From Schistocephalus solidus (lineage: Eukaryota; Platyhelminthes; Cestoda; Diphyllobothriidea; Diphyllobothriidae): 64,000 nt of DNA. The notes beneath the pieces were generated by a model. The model saw only the letters and a program-made list of their open reading frames with translations. It did no database searches and was not told the origin of the DNA. Below, in pieces: positions 24,526-36,480 of the stretch (the first letter of the stretch is position 1; each line of letters begins with the position of its first letter). The position numbers and the translations under genes were made by a program. Location: contig WEDG01001506.1 in assembly GCA_017591395.1 (NCBI GenBank), forward strand, positions 1 to 64,000, in the 5' to 3' direction.

Positions 24526-24975
24526 TAGTTACACACAATCCAAGCAGTCTAATATCAGATATCGGTTGAAAGCGACAGTTTATTAAATATGATGACGATG
24601 GTATATGTAGCAGTAGAAAAAGGGAGTACAGAGTATGTGGTAGATCCTTGACTGGAATCGGTCAAGACAGTGTCTCACGGAAAGCGAGTTCCAGGTCACT
24701 ACCGGGATGGACCAAAGGGAGTGTAGCGCTGGAAGCAACTACGGGGAGTGGGGCACAGTCTATAGCGTTTGACCCTGAAAAACCACAAAAGAACACCAAC
24801 AGCAACACTGTCTCGGTAAACGGAAACACACTTCAGTAAAACAACCCACAAGGGTCAAATCACTTCTGTTGTATCTCACTTAAACAACACCACGTTAGTC
24901 ACGTGCCTACTTCCATATTTCTCCAATCCAAACCTTCATCAGTAGTATTTGATTTCTAATGTCTAATATCTAACA
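24526..24975 (-). mobile_element. Possible solo LTR or LTR fragment
   Basis: On the minus strand the segment starts TGTTAGATATTAGACATTAG, contains a poly(A)-signal-like TTTAATAAACTGTCGC near 24580, and is followed within a few bases by TGGCGAGC (24514-24521), which resembles a tRNA primer-binding site. After that runs an open frame of 96 codons (24538-24248). No second LTR, gag or pol motif seen. Low-confidence call. Confidence 0.3.
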
Positions 24976-24988
24976 TTGTTTTCATATT

Positions 24989-26338
24989 CGCAGCTGGAGG
25001 AGGTGGGTGCCAGCTACACCTTCTTCTGGAGCGGCCGACCAAAGGCAGAGCAACGCGACACTGGTGTCGCCTTTGCCATTCGGAACGGCATCGTGGAACG
25101 TCTGCCCTGTCTACCGCAGGGTATCAATGATCGCCTTATGAGCCTCGACCTGCATCTTCGGGGAGACAAGTTCGCCACCATCATCAGTGCCTACGGCGAA
25201 GGACAAATTCTACGAGGATCTACACTCCCTCTTGGTGACTGTGCCAAAGGCGGATAAGTTAATTGTTCTTGGTTTCTTCAACGCCCGTGTCGGGACAGAC
25301 CACGCTGCCTGGCAGGGAGTGCTGGGTCCCCCCGGTCTCACTGGCTTCAATGACAACGATCTTCTTCTCCTACGAACCTGCGCTGAACAACGCCTTATTC
25401 TGACCAACACCTTCTTCCGCCTCCCAAAGCGACAAAATGCGACCTGGTTACATCCTCGATCGAGACACTGGCACCTCTTGGACTATGTTCTCGTCCAGAG
25501 TTGAGATAAACATGACGTGTTGGTGACAAAAGTGATCCTCAATGCCGATGGATGGACGGACGGATCACCGCCTCGTCATCTCCAAGATGAGGCTCCGTCT
25601 ACAACCCCGCAGGAGACCCCAAGGTAAGCGACCACAAGGTAAACTGAATACTGTTTTGTTGAATGTGCCTGCTCACCATCTACATTTCAGCAACGAACTG
25701 GCCAACCATCTAGCTAACCTTCCAGTCGCCGACGCGGACATATCCGTGGAGAACCGCTGGTGTCAGCTGAGAGACACCATCCAATCCACCGCCCTGGATG
25801 TCCTAGGCCGCGCACGTCGTCAGCACCAAGACTGGTTCGATGACAATGACGCAGCTATCAAGGCTCTGCTCGTCGAGAAGAACCAGTTGCACAAAGCCTA
25901 CATCGATCGCCCTACCGCTGCAAACAAGACAGGCTTCTACCGAAGTTGCCGCCTTGTACAGCAACGGCTGCGGGAGATGCATGATGCCTGGATGACGCGC
26001 AGAGCCGAGGAAATCCAAGGGTACGCGGACCGAAACGAATGAAAGAACTTCTTCGCCGCCACCAAGGCTGTCTACGGACCTCCCATCAAAGGCGGTGCCC
26101 CCTCTTCTCAGTGTCGACGGCAGGATGCTGCTCACTGAGAAGACGCAAATCCTGACGCGATAGGCAGAACACTTTCAAAGCGTTCTCAACCAGCCCTCCA
26201 CCATCTCCGACGCTGCCATCAATCGCCTGCCTGAAGTGAAATTCAACGCCGACCTTGCTCTCCCGCCCTCTCTCCAAGAAACCATCAGAGCCATGCAGCA
26301 ACCCTCTAGCTGGTAAGCACCTGGGCTCGGACACGATC
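24989..26338 (+). pseudogene. ZnF-LINE endonuclease and linker fragment, truncated at both ends
   Basis: It starts abruptly at QLEEVGASYTFFWSGRPKAE and continues through [36 protein letters not shown] and [16 protein letters not shown], then the long linker ([30 protein letters not shown]). It breaks off at the start of the RT domain (GSDTIP) at 26338. The expected catalytic GDFNA reads GFFNA, so the catalytic Asp is lost. A frameshift lies near 25195, and stops lie at 25502-25504 and 26040-26042. Frames: 24976-25257, 25187-25504, 25542-26042. Clearly dead; family assignment is firm because the same protein is encoded at 46528-47831. Confidence 0.85.
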
Positions 26339-26341
26339 CCT

Positions 26342-27719
26342 GTAGGTGGAAACAGAAAACTTTTTCTGAGGAAAATTCTATAACTTTTAGAAATCGTGCT
26401 GTGCTGGGTACAGTATTAATACAACCAACTATCTTCAGTCACATTTATCTTTTTAATCCACAAAGTACGAATATGGTCCACGTATATGATCAGATTTTAG
26501 TAATAGCAACAGACAAGTTTATAGGTGCATGCATTCGCTTAAGAAATGCACAACACAGTTTGGGAAACTCAAAAGTCAGTACAAACACAGAGATCAGCTC
26601 AAAATATCCAGAAAGTAACAGGTGATTTTAAACGGGATGGGTCCTGGTTTCAATTGTGTAATTTAAAGATTACATAGGCTCCTACAACAAAACCAGAAAA
26701 ATGTGTTTCCGTTAATCTCTTCCTGGTGACGTATCATCTTCCATACAAAAATTTAAAAATCATGTGGAGACTTCCTGACATTAAAATGATCAGGTTTTAG
26801 GCGTGTGACCTACTCGTGTGTCTCTTACATATATTCAATTTAAAGCAAGCACGTCATTATGTAATAAATGATTTGGGTTATAGTCCAGGTGATAGAGTAC
26901 TAAAACTGCACCGCAAACCTAACTACATATTTCGTTAATGCTTATTTTGCTAGCTAGTTAATGTCTCGCAATGTCAACAATCCTTTACCAAAGCTGTATG
27001 TCGGAGTCCTGATTCCTCTGTTCAAGCTCGTCTACTGCCCAAGCATGCATCATTTCCGGCATGCACCACGTCATATCCTTCTTATGCGTACCATCTCTGT
27101 CATGGCCAAGTGCATTATAATTTGAATGTGCATCCACCGACCCCCCACCAGCACGTTCGTCAGTGCATCAACTCGCACACGTACACACCAGCCTCCCGAA
27201 CGGCTAATCAGTGCTGACCTCCCCGTCAGTGGCATTCATGTGCCTGGGGCCTCTCTGCCACAGTACAGTATGTCCCTGTTGTGGTCTCCTTAACCAGTAA
27301 TTGAGAACTCGTTTTTCACCACTCGGACTGGCATTTTTGACATCTAATCTTCCCCCAAGGCTGGGACGTACAATGAAGTGGCCTGACGACGGAGCATTTC
27401 AAATTAAAGATAGCCTGTCTTATCTCACACCGTTTATTAGTAAATGCTAAAAATATGACGATTAACTTTATTATAGCCTTCGTAATTGAATTTGTCTGTG
27501 ATGGACAAAACGCAGGAAGGCTTACTTGCAACCCTGCCTACCTGGCTTAGTCTGTAAGAGAAGGTCTGTATAAGCGCCCGGGTTACTCCATCGTAGAAAA
27601 GCTAATAAGTTGCAAAGGGTAAATTTTCATCCCTTGCCACGGCCTTTCTAAGAATTTTCTGCTAACTTTGCTGTACATGTAATTGGAAGTCAAACTTGGC
27701 TAAGCAAGTGAGCCTATCC
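26342..27719. other. Unassigned duplicated block (left arm)
   Basis: Near-identical to the reverse complement of about 36481-37850. No gene recognised. Confidence 0.55.
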
Positions 27720-28427
27720 AGTGTTATGTATACTCACAGTCAGTATTCCTGCGTCTCATTCTCCCCCCATTTTCAAAACTTCTACGGAGAGGGTGATTTG
27801 CAATCCGGTAGGCCACCCAGGCTAACTCGGGTCGGTATTCCACTAAAACACAATCCATGACCCATAGTAAAGTTGGGCAGCTGACTGGCATATCTAACCA
27901 ACCAGATTTAGGGACAGCACTGCTTAACTACTCGCGGAGGAAGGAGTTAGGAAAGGGGGCCCGCAGCGAATGCTGGGTCTCACGTCTTCTGCAACGGACC
28001 GACGCTCGCAGATTGAAAAACTCGCGGCCGAAACATACAAACAAACAGCAACCCCCGTCGTACCCTCGTTGGCTGCTCGGGTGAGTCCGCTCACACTAGC
28101 AGCCTGGACAATCTGAGGAGCAACCTGCTGGAATGGAGAATGGCGCTATTCGCTCGAGACTGGACGCACTACAAGGTGGATCGCTGCTGCCAGCGAGACA
28201 GGTTTCTGTAAGCAGGGTCAGCTGAAGGAGGTGGGGTGCCCACTGCACCTTCTGGAGTGGCCACTTAAAGGTAGAGCGACGCGATGGTGGTGCCGGCTTT
28301 GTCATCCGGAAGGACATCGTGGGAGAACTGCCCTGTCCGTCGCAGGGCATAAACGACCGATTAAGGACCCTGCGCCTGCCTATTCGGTGTGTTAAAGTCG
28401 CCAACATTGTTAGCGCCTACGCCCACC
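27720..28427 (+). mobile_element. ZnF-LINE 5' UTR and endonuclease start, cut at 28427
   Basis: 27790-28080 matches the family 5' UTR (compare 47850-48170: the ACCCGAGTTAGCCTGG, CACTGCTT and GCGGAGGAAGG words, reversed). 28085 onward is the endonuclease start, frameshifted (GQLKEVG near 28220; GELPCPSQGINDRLRTL from 28319). It ends at 28427, where the right-arm copy continues as a LINE. Here it joins AT-rich unrelated sequence. Confidence 0.8.
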
Positions 28428-30147
28428 CAAAAATATTATTTCTTTACTTATTTGCAAGTAACTTACGATTTCTTCAAATGTTATGCTTGAAGAAAGTTTT
28501 TTTCAATTTTTAAAAAGTTTTTAATTTTCAGCCTTTTAAGACCATTAAATGTTCATTCATAATACATCTTATCTGTAAATTTATTGACGTTGCCTATAAA
28601 ATATGCAACATGATCCACATTCAATGAAAAATTGTATGAGTACTGTGTGGTTTCTTCCTTATAGCGAACATAAATGTGTGATTTTCCTTTGAAAGAAGGC
28701 ATAGAGAATTAAAATCGATGATAAAATTGCATACTACTTAAGTAGTCATTTTTTTACAGAGTAAACATTTTGCGGGCGGTCAGCAAGAAGCTAGTTGAAA
28801 AGCCGACATCTTCTGCGACTGAAATATCTTGGGATAAGGCTGCATGATAATCAATACAACAAACCTAGATAAGTGATTTGTTTGAATCGAAAACACATTT
28901 CAAAATTGCGTATGACATTTAGTGAGATAGGGAATCTACTGTAACTGCCTCCCTAGCTTCTGCTCAAACGCCTAAAAAATAAACAAAAAGCGTGTGCAGA
29001 TGAATAAGAATTACAGAAAGTTGACAATGCCAGTAAATTCAACATTTGTCTTAATATTTTTGCCCTTAGCCGCGCCAGGTGAATGTAAGCAAATAAATTG
29101 TCTATAGCTTAACTGAAACGCGTGCTTTTCGAAATTGGGCATGGCACTCTCAGTAAATCCAACGGTTGCTGTACTGACGAAACCATAACGAACCCCTTTT
29201 TCGCAGATCTGGTGATTAGTACGAAAATTCGAAGTAAACTAGTCAACCATAGCAGAATGTATATCGATTAGCTATTGGTACATGCATAATAAGGCGGCAG
29301 CCAGGACTTCGTACTGTTTTAGCTGCCACAAGGTATGCTAAGAGAAGATGTGCTTTTTTCTAGTTACACTGAACCCATGGAAACAACCAACGTCCGGAGA
29401 ACCGATAATTGCAGACTTAAATAGTGAATAATATTTGGAGAACCGTAAAAAGCTGCAAGGGTCAGATTATGGTGACGTTGAAGGATATTAATCAGCCGAA
29501 AAATGTCGTTTATTGCACTCGAAAATATCCGGCATCTTCGGTACTTTGACCAAATAAAGGGGACGGAACTAAGACACAGAGGGAAGCGTGTTTAAATAAA
29601 AATCAATTTTTAGCCTGAGATGGAACATTCATTGGGCCACCAGTGCAATAATCCATGAGTGGAGGCAGCAAATACTCGAGTTCCAGGAGGCTGGCAGAAA
29701 GCCGAAGCCATGAGGTTATTTCTAAAAAACTTCTAGGCTGTTACTTGGGGCAAATTTCTGCCGTATAAGTCAAACTCACTGGACCCGACAGCTGAAGAGC
29801 ATTAAGTTCAGTCACTGTTCAGTGGACTATAGCTGGGCAAGAAAAGAGCATACCTAGGGCAACAGCTTATTATCAGAGCTCAGGGCTTCGCCCTAGTCGT
29901 GATTTTCGACCACAAAGATATCAGGAAGGGTTGACGATTTTTCTTTACTGCCCTCATATGGGTGACATTGCTACAAAGGTCACTTTCAGTGCAAATCTTC
30001 CGTTTTGTATCTGGATAAAATGACAAAAACGAGGCCAAAAATCAGTCGAGTTTAGGCCTCAAACAGTTTTCTAGCTTGGGAGATTCAGTTTCGTGCCATT
30101 GCAGAAGTGCATTCGTTTATAATAATCCTGTTTTTAATTCAATAGTT
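28428..30147. other. Spacer of the inverted duplication, unassigned part
   Basis: AT-rich single-copy-looking sequence without recognisable features. Confidence 0.5.
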
Positions 30148-31270
30148 CTACCGTCGGTTTCGACGAGGCCCACTGCGAGCACCACAACAAGGTGTCAAAG
30201 GGACTGTTTTAGTTTATAATGGTAGTATATTTTTGTGGTGTATCTACCGCACTCTCTCCTTCCCTCCCACCTAGGCCCCGGGTCTTGACCAAGTTAAAAA
30301 GACCGGAGGTGGGAGAGGGCGCAGATGGCTGGCGCGACCGGTTCCGCCCCTGAGCTTGTCGGCACCGTCGACTCTGTTTCTATAGAATGGGAGTGGTCAT
30401 GAAATGTCATCGAGGTCACCTTAATAAGAAGCCGTTTCATCCTGATTCTTGGTCCATTAGGCGGCCACTACACAGAAACACACAATGGGGTGACTGCGAG
30501 GTCTGAGTTACCTCATCACGTTCCAACCTTCCCAGCCATGGTGCTTAGCGCATCGTGGTAGTCTCCGGCTCGGTGCATGCAGTCAACAGCACAGCCACAT
30601 GGAGAAGGAACCGCGAAACACACTTCCCAATTAGGTACGACGTATCGTCTGCGTGCTTGCGTTGTGTGATGTTGGATGTAGTCGTGTGTGATGTTGGCGC
30701 TGGTGAGGAGAAGAGCGGTGCTGTGATATGACCGGCATATTTTACGGTAGGATTTTGTGGAGGCGAGTGTGGCCTTATATGTCCATGCAGTGAGTGAATG
30801 TGCGTGGGCAGTGCAAACAGTGGAGGCGGTTGCGGTGAGTCTATGTCGGGGTTTTAGGTGCGGATTTCTGCTCTTGTGAATGCACATGTGACCGAATAGA
30901 CCCATGTGTTGAGTGAATGCTTGGGTTCCCGGCACTGGTGCGTCGGTCACAGTGCACTGGATTCGCACGTACCCGATCAGGCCGATGCGTGAGGTGAATA
31001 GGCGATCGCAATGAGGTCAGGTTGCGATCGAGTCCCCACTGCTGGTTATGGGGGTGATGGTGGTGAGGGTAAGGGTTGACGGTTCGTCGGAAGTGGTAAG
31101 AATGGGAGAAATGGCGGTTGTCGCCGTAAACGACGCGGAGTGGTAGCAAGGTGGATGGTGTCCGTGATCGAGGGCAACGGGGCATCGGGAGTGTGATCAC
31201 ATATGGTAACAAGGGTCGTCGTCGCGGACGCCGTGGGGTTTGAGATAAGTATGCCAATAGGGGTATTCGT
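30148..31270 (-). mobile_element. ZnF-LINE 3' part, old copy (zinc fingers and 3' UTR)
   Basis: The 3' end at about 30148 shows the terminal CTCGTCGAAACCGACGGTAG block. Then, leftward in sense, the UTR (GTTAAAAAGACCGGAGGTGG on plus, 30290) and degraded fingers follow. The frame 30968-30516 has FTQHMGLFGHMCIH, and 31257-30841 is the shifted frame of the same array. Most Cys/His ligands are lost or out of frame. 5'-truncated near 31270. Confidence 0.72.
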
Positions 31271-32860
31271 GGATGAAGTAGTTGATGTTGCCCGGCTTTT
31301 AATTACCTACGCGTAAATTACCTGCGATCACGGCTCCCCTCTGATCACGTGCGCAGGAAAATTTTCTAGCATAATCTCATCCAAAGACGAGTTCTTCCAG
31401 CATGTACTATGAAGGTAAAAATGCGCAGAATTCCACAACTGAAAAGAAAATTTTTTCTGCAGATCGTGGTTTGTAAAAAGGCAGGGACAAAAATAGTAGT
31501 AAAGCCTATTTCATGAAACATTGTCGAAGTGCGAGGGTTGACAACTCGAGGTTCCCCAAATGAAGTCAGGGAAGACAATTATTTGAGGACATTTATTAAA
31601 ATGAGGGAGCTCGTGGCATGGCAAAAAGTGGAAGAAACCCCTCCCACCAGCCGGATGCCTGTCGAAGTTGGGTTTTTAGCCCCGATATGAAGTGTGCACC
31701 TACGCCTGAGGTTGGGCGACTGCGGCCGATCGACGAAGATCATAAATATCGATGAGCATTAAGGTGTCGGCAAGCAAAGGCAGAGCAAGCGTGCGTAACG
31801 ATAAATAAACATCGACTTAACATTAAAAAGGGACAAGATTTGAAAATGCCTAACAAACAAAATAACAATAAGAGGCCATGTAAAAATAAAATAGGTACAA
31901 CATGGGAATAAGAACCCCTTCTATTCCGGGGCCCTTGCGCTAAATTCCAGGGAGATCAGTGTTAGGGCTGGGTTTAATGTTAGGGTTGGGCTTACGTCAG
32001 GGGGATGTTTAAGTTTAGGGTTAGGGTCAAGGTTGGAGTAGCTTTGGCCTTGAATGTCTGGCTGAATCTTTCATCACGAAATATTTCCGCAATTAATTAG
32101 TGGACCCGGTGGTCGTTTCCGTAATCCCTTCCTAGAAAATAAAAAAAGTAAATAAATGCGAAACTTAAAACTTGCACCTATTTTTCCTGTTCTTTCATAC
32201 ATTAGGATGCATTTCATGGAGGGCCTTCAAAACTCGCCCGTCCTTCTACCTTATCCATTGAGGGCAAAAGCGCCCATATAACCGTAGGGGGGAGAGGAAG
32301 CAAAACTATAGGAGACAATCAAGCATGAACGGTCAGACGAAGAGGACATTGAAATGAGTGCAAACGGTCGGGATTTGGCATTGCACGTCCTCTTGCAGTA
32401 ACAAAAAGGTTCAAACTAGCAGCCTTTGTTGACTTAAGGTCGCCTGGTTAGGATTCACAAACTAGGCCTTCAAACATTGGTGCTCACAGCACTGGAGCTT
32501 CGCATGAAACCACGCCGCAATTTTACTGAAACGAATCATGCAGTATGGATGGAAGAAGTAGGATTATGACTTCTCAGCCTAAAAAAACGAATGTTATAGC
32601 AGCTCTCTTGATGGAACAATTGAAGAAGAAAATGAGAGCTTGAAGATTTGGAAACTTTCATTTTGCACTCCTGCTGACTGAGCACGTCTTCCGACGTTTG
32701 ACGGATTATAAATCAGTTATATGTAACTTTAAGTCCTTGGTAATTACACATATTAACTGGACTATTTTTTATGATTTTGGAAGAGCCAACACCGGTTAAC
32801 TTGCATAATTGACAAGCACGCTTGCCAAAAGGATATTTAAGCCATTATTTTACCATACTC
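31271..32860. other. Spacer, unassigned, with degenerate TTAGGG-like words
   Basis: No gene. 31950-32035 holds several GTTAGGG/TTTAGGG-like words with poor periodicity (see findings). A 70-codon minus frame at 31366-31578 is unrecognised. Confidence 0.5.
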
Positions 32861-33342
32861 TTCAACCGTCAAATTCCAAGATGTGCACTGCGTGCCTCGC
32901 AGCAGGCTGTAAGCAAGTGCGGTGACTTGTGCATGAGTTAGTACTAAGTGATAGTTTACCTGTGCTACAACTACCGCACTCTGTCCCCCTCATCCGCCTG
33001 TCAAGACAGAGCTAAGAAGATAAAAGGCGGGATCAGGCACAGGTGGCTGACACGACAAGATCCGCACATAAGCACATAACCACGCTCCTTGATCCATAGC
33101 AAACACTTGACCAGGATTTTAACCCAATAAGAGGAGGGTATGCGCAGGGGCACGGATCCCGACTCATACAACTTTGGCCTTCATTCCGCTACACCCATAA
33201 TACACCACCCGGTCCTAGCCTACACTTGACCAGGATTTGTGTATATCGTAATGGGTGCGACATAGATCTCCCCTGTAACTGAGAAGCCTCGTGGAGAGGA
33301 GCCCAAAAACACACTTCTCACTTACGTCAGAGGAGCCGATGT

Positions 33343-34280
33343 TTAATGGTGACGGGAGAGCGCGTCCGTGATGTATGCGTTGGTGGGGAGACTGTGTAAT
33401 AATTTGGGCATGCCTGTGGTGAGGTACCGCAGTGTTTCGGGGAGGTGCATGTGGCCGAGTAGACTAATGCGATGGGTGAATATGTGTGGACAGTGTGGAA
33501 AGGAAAGACGGACGCAGCGACGGTATGTCGGAACCCCAGGCACTGGTTCACCAGCCTCCATGTAATGAATTCGCAAGTCAACGAAACAGGCCGATACGTG
33601 AGTCCAAGGCGCAATGGCATTGTGAACAGTTGGAGAACGGGTCCACCTCACTAGTGTTGGTGGTGGTTTTGGTGGGGGTGGTGATCGATGGGGAGTCACG
33701 CTTGTTTTCATCGGTAACAGAGGTGATGGTAGCCGTCGGCGCTGCGGAGGCAGTGGTGGGATCGATTGGGATGGTGGTATTCGATGGCGACGCAGCACTG
33801 GGATTCTAATCACCGGTGACGAGGGTGGCTGATGCCGTGGGCGCCGGCGGGAGGAGGAGGCAGCGGTTGAGATTGGCTAACTGTTAGTGCATGCATCGCA
33901 AAAGTGTCCTACAAGGCTGATTAGTGTGCTTAATGTTCTCTGACTGTGTGGACATGTTGGGAGGGGTTGACTAGGAGGGTTGCGGACCGAGTATACCAGA
34001 CACGTGTGTGCTTCTTTGTCGGCTTTGGTGGCGGCGATCCGATTGGCTTAATAGATTGCAGCCTTGGTCTTTACTGCTCTTATCCAGGTTATTCGGTACT
34101 AAGCGCGGTCTTTTCGGGTCACTGAATTGATTTGCCGGTGGTCGGCGACTATCGTCAGCGACTATCCTCAGCGACATCTGCATAGAAGAGGCGTTGTGGA
34201 AAGTTGCTCGTTGTCTATTCGCACAAGGTGATCGTTCCAGCGTAGTTGCAGTTGCCTCAGTATTGCGCAATGCCGAGGCT
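33343..34280 (-). pseudogene. C-terminal zinc-finger region of the old ZnF-LINE copy
   Basis: Across frames, the conserved basic linker after the RT (AAIYEANRIA-like, near 34050), a first finger remnant (TCPHSQRTL, with the second Cys lost), a Pro/Thr-rich spacer and a finger remnant (CSQCHCALDSRIGLF near 33620) can be followed. No finger is intact. Confidence 0.6.
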
Positions 34281-34480
34281 TCTGGTTAATTCCAGAACTT
34301 TAGTATTCGAGATCCTGTCCTGCAACCGCATCTCCGGGATTTTTTGATAACAACTGAGGTGGAAGGGATTGAGTCGCCGTGTCTGTTTCTTTTAACCGTC
34401 CACGTCTCTTCTCCATACAAAAGTGTCGTCAAGATGACAGCTTTGTATGGCAGAGACTGTGGGCTATTCCACACGAAAAT

Positions 34481-35167
34481 CTATAACCAGCCAAAAACCT
34501 GTCTGGCTTTAGACATACCATAAGCCATTTCGTTGTTGATTTTGGTGTGACGGGATAGTAGGTTGCCTAAGAAGGTGAACTTATTCACGGCTTTTAGTGG
34601 CATGCCCATTACTTTGACTAGGGACACCTTGGAGGCGGGGTCGGCCGGTGGTTGGCACACGATCACCATTTTGTCCGTATTAAAGGTCAGCTCAAATCTG
34701 ACGCAGCCTGTGCCGAAGAGGTCCATGCTACTTTGTTTATCCTCTTCTGTCGTGGTGTTGAATGTGCAGTCGTCCGCGAAGAACACTTCGTGGACTGTAG
34801 TCGTAGACACACACGTTGGGGTCTGTATATGCCGGCTATTGAGAAGGTGCTCATCAGTCATATAGGCAATGCGGATCCTAGGGTACTCATCACGATAGGT
34901 GTCCGTCTGCATGACCGCGAACATGAGACTGATGAGGGTGGGAACCAGTTGGCAGTCTTGCTTTACCACGCTGGTCACTGAGATTGCTTCGGAGACCGTC
35001 CCGTAATCAGTGGCGCTTGCCATCATCCCGTCGTAGAGTTTGATGTACGAGGTGCGTAAATCACTCAGGGCGTCCCAATTTTGCATTATTTTCCAGAGTC
35101 CATCGCAATTTACCATGTCGCATACTCTCGTCAAATCCATAAAGGTCGTGTCGATGTGTGTTCGCAC
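34481..35167 (-). pseudogene. Reverse transcriptase palm of the old ZnF-LINE copy
   Basis: An open frame of 228 codons starting MRTHIDTTFMDLTRVCDMVN (RT motif A, but the usual DLTKAFDTVN is altered), then YDGMMASATDYGTVSEAISV, VVKQDCQLVPTLISLMF (motif B region, usual GVKQGCVLAPTLF) and VFFADDCTFNTTTEED (motif C with both catalytic Asp). It ends in FTFLGNLLSRHTKINNEMAY. Lengthy but decayed. It polymerises cDNA at the target site in an active element. Confidence 0.8.
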
Positions 35168-35376
35168 CTTCTGTCACTTTTCTCGCATCGGATCACATTC
35201 TGGGCAGTCGAGTGGACAGCGTCGCGCAGTTGTCACTTTGAGTCTCAATGGATGTTTTTTTACCTAGAGCTTGCAGGCACTCCGGTCGATGAGCCAGTTC
35301 ATTGCTTAACTATTGGCGGTCTCCTGTGAGGTTGCACTTGGAGCTTCATTTTGGAGATAACGAGACGGTGATCCAT

Positions 35377-36110
35377 TCAGTCATCGGCACCGTAGAGTGC
35401 ATTGGTCAGCAGTGCATCCTGTTGGTCTCGCCTGCGGACGAAAACATAGCCCAGCAGCCGCCAACACTGTGATCGAAGGTGCATCCACGTGGCCTTCTTC
35501 CGCGTTGGAAGGTGGAAGACGATGTTGGTCAGCAGGAGCGGGTGTTCGGTGGGGGATCGCAGAAGAAGGAGACCATTCCCACTACAGCCGCCGAGACCGC
35601 GGGACACCGCGACCCTCTCCAAGGAAGCGTGGTCTGTACCGATGCGGGCGTTGAAATCGCCAAGGGCACCCAGATTTGCTTCTTTCGGAAAAGACGTCAG
35701 GGGAGCGTGCAAGTCCGCGAAAAAATCATTCTTAATCTCACCATAACAAGTAATTGGGGCGGGCGTAGGCGCTGACAATGTTGGCGACTTTAACACACCG
35801 AATAGGCAGGCGCAGGGTCCTTAATCGGTCGTTTATGCCCTGCGACGGACAGGGCAGTTCTCCCACGATGTCCTTCCGGATGACAAAGCCGGCACCACCA
35901 TCGCGTCGCTCTACCTTAAGTGGCCACTCCAGAAGGTGCAGTGGGCACCCGACCTCCTCCAGCTGACCCTGATTTCAGAAACCTGTCTCGCTGGCAGCAG
36001 CGATCCACCTTGTAGTGCGTCCAGTCTCGAGCGAATAGCGCCGTTCTCCATTCCAGCAGGTTGCTCCTCAGATTGTCCAGGCTGCTAGTGTGAGCGGACT
36101 CACCCGAGCA
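35377..36110 (-). pseudogene. Endonuclease domain of the old ZnF-LINE copy
   Basis: The minus frame 35796-35377 reads LGALGDFNARIGTDHAS (catalytic Asp-Phe-Asn kept), [20 protein letters not shown] and a degenerate GYVFVRRRDQQD. The upstream N-terminal part (36110-35800) is frameshifted. This segment is shared with the left arm only up to 35757. Confidence 0.78.
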
Positions 36111-36480
36111 GCCAACGAGGGTACGACGGGGGTTGCTGTTTGTTTGTATGTTTCGGCCGCGCGTTTTCAATCTGCGAGCGTCGGTCCGTTGCAGAAGATG
36201 TGAGACCTAGCATTCGCTGCGGGCCCCCTTTCCTAACTCCTTCCTCTGCGAGTAGTTAAGCAGTGCTGTCCCTAAATATGGTTGGTTAGATATGCCAGTC
36301 AGCTGCCCAACTTTACTATGGGTCATGGATTGTGTTTTAGTGGAATACCGACCCGAGTTAGCCTGGGTGGCCTACCGGATTGCAAATCACCCTCTCCGTA
36401 GAAGTTTTGAAAGTGAGAGAATGAGACGCAGGAATTCTGATTGTTTGTATACATATCACCGGATACGCTCACTTGCTTAG

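Larger units (their letters stand above)
23697..26341. other. Left-arm-only segment (2.65 kb)
   Basis: The right arm runs directly from CACCTGGCAAATACG to the GTTTTCTGTTTCCACCTAC block (37830-37865). In the left arm this joint is opened and similar ~75-bp sequences (sharing CTATAACTTTTAGA and CGTGCTGTGC) stand at both ends (about 23700-23825 and 26341-26413). The segment holds a possible LTR and an endonuclease fragment. Either it was inserted with flank duplication, or the right arm lost it by recombination between the flanking copies. Confidence 0.7.
18595..28427 (+). repeat. Left arm of a large inverted segmental duplication
   Basis: It is collinear with the reverse complement of 35757-48795 through at least six unrelated components: LINE tail, zinc-finger piece, tRNA-like repeat, family D, a long unassigned block, and a LINE 5' end. 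Long stretches are almost identical by eye. For example, the 65-codon frames at 22992-23189 and 38345-38542 differ at 3 residues. Arm-specific differences: about 2.65 kb present only here (23697-26341), an empty LINE site near 18958, and about 187 bp retained here (20265-20451). Confidence 0.92.
32861..36480 (-). mobile_element. ZnF-LINE, old near-complete copy with internal deletion
   Basis: In sense (minus): 5' UTR 36480-36115, endonuclease 36110-35377, a deletion removing the linker and N-terminal RT near 35270-35370, RT palm 35167-34481, thumb and C-terminal domain 34474-33970, degraded fingers 33813-33343, and 3' UTR to about 32861 (CTATCACTTAGTACTAACTC block). The right-arm breakpoint (35757) lies in its endonuclease; the copy runs straight through it. 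Confidence 0.82.

Noticed and set aside
18595..28427. Assembly artefact (haplotype folded back)
   Set aside because: The arms differ by a target-duplication-flanked insertion, two other indels, microsatellite length and scattered substitutions, and the spacer is unique. Not formally excluded without reads.
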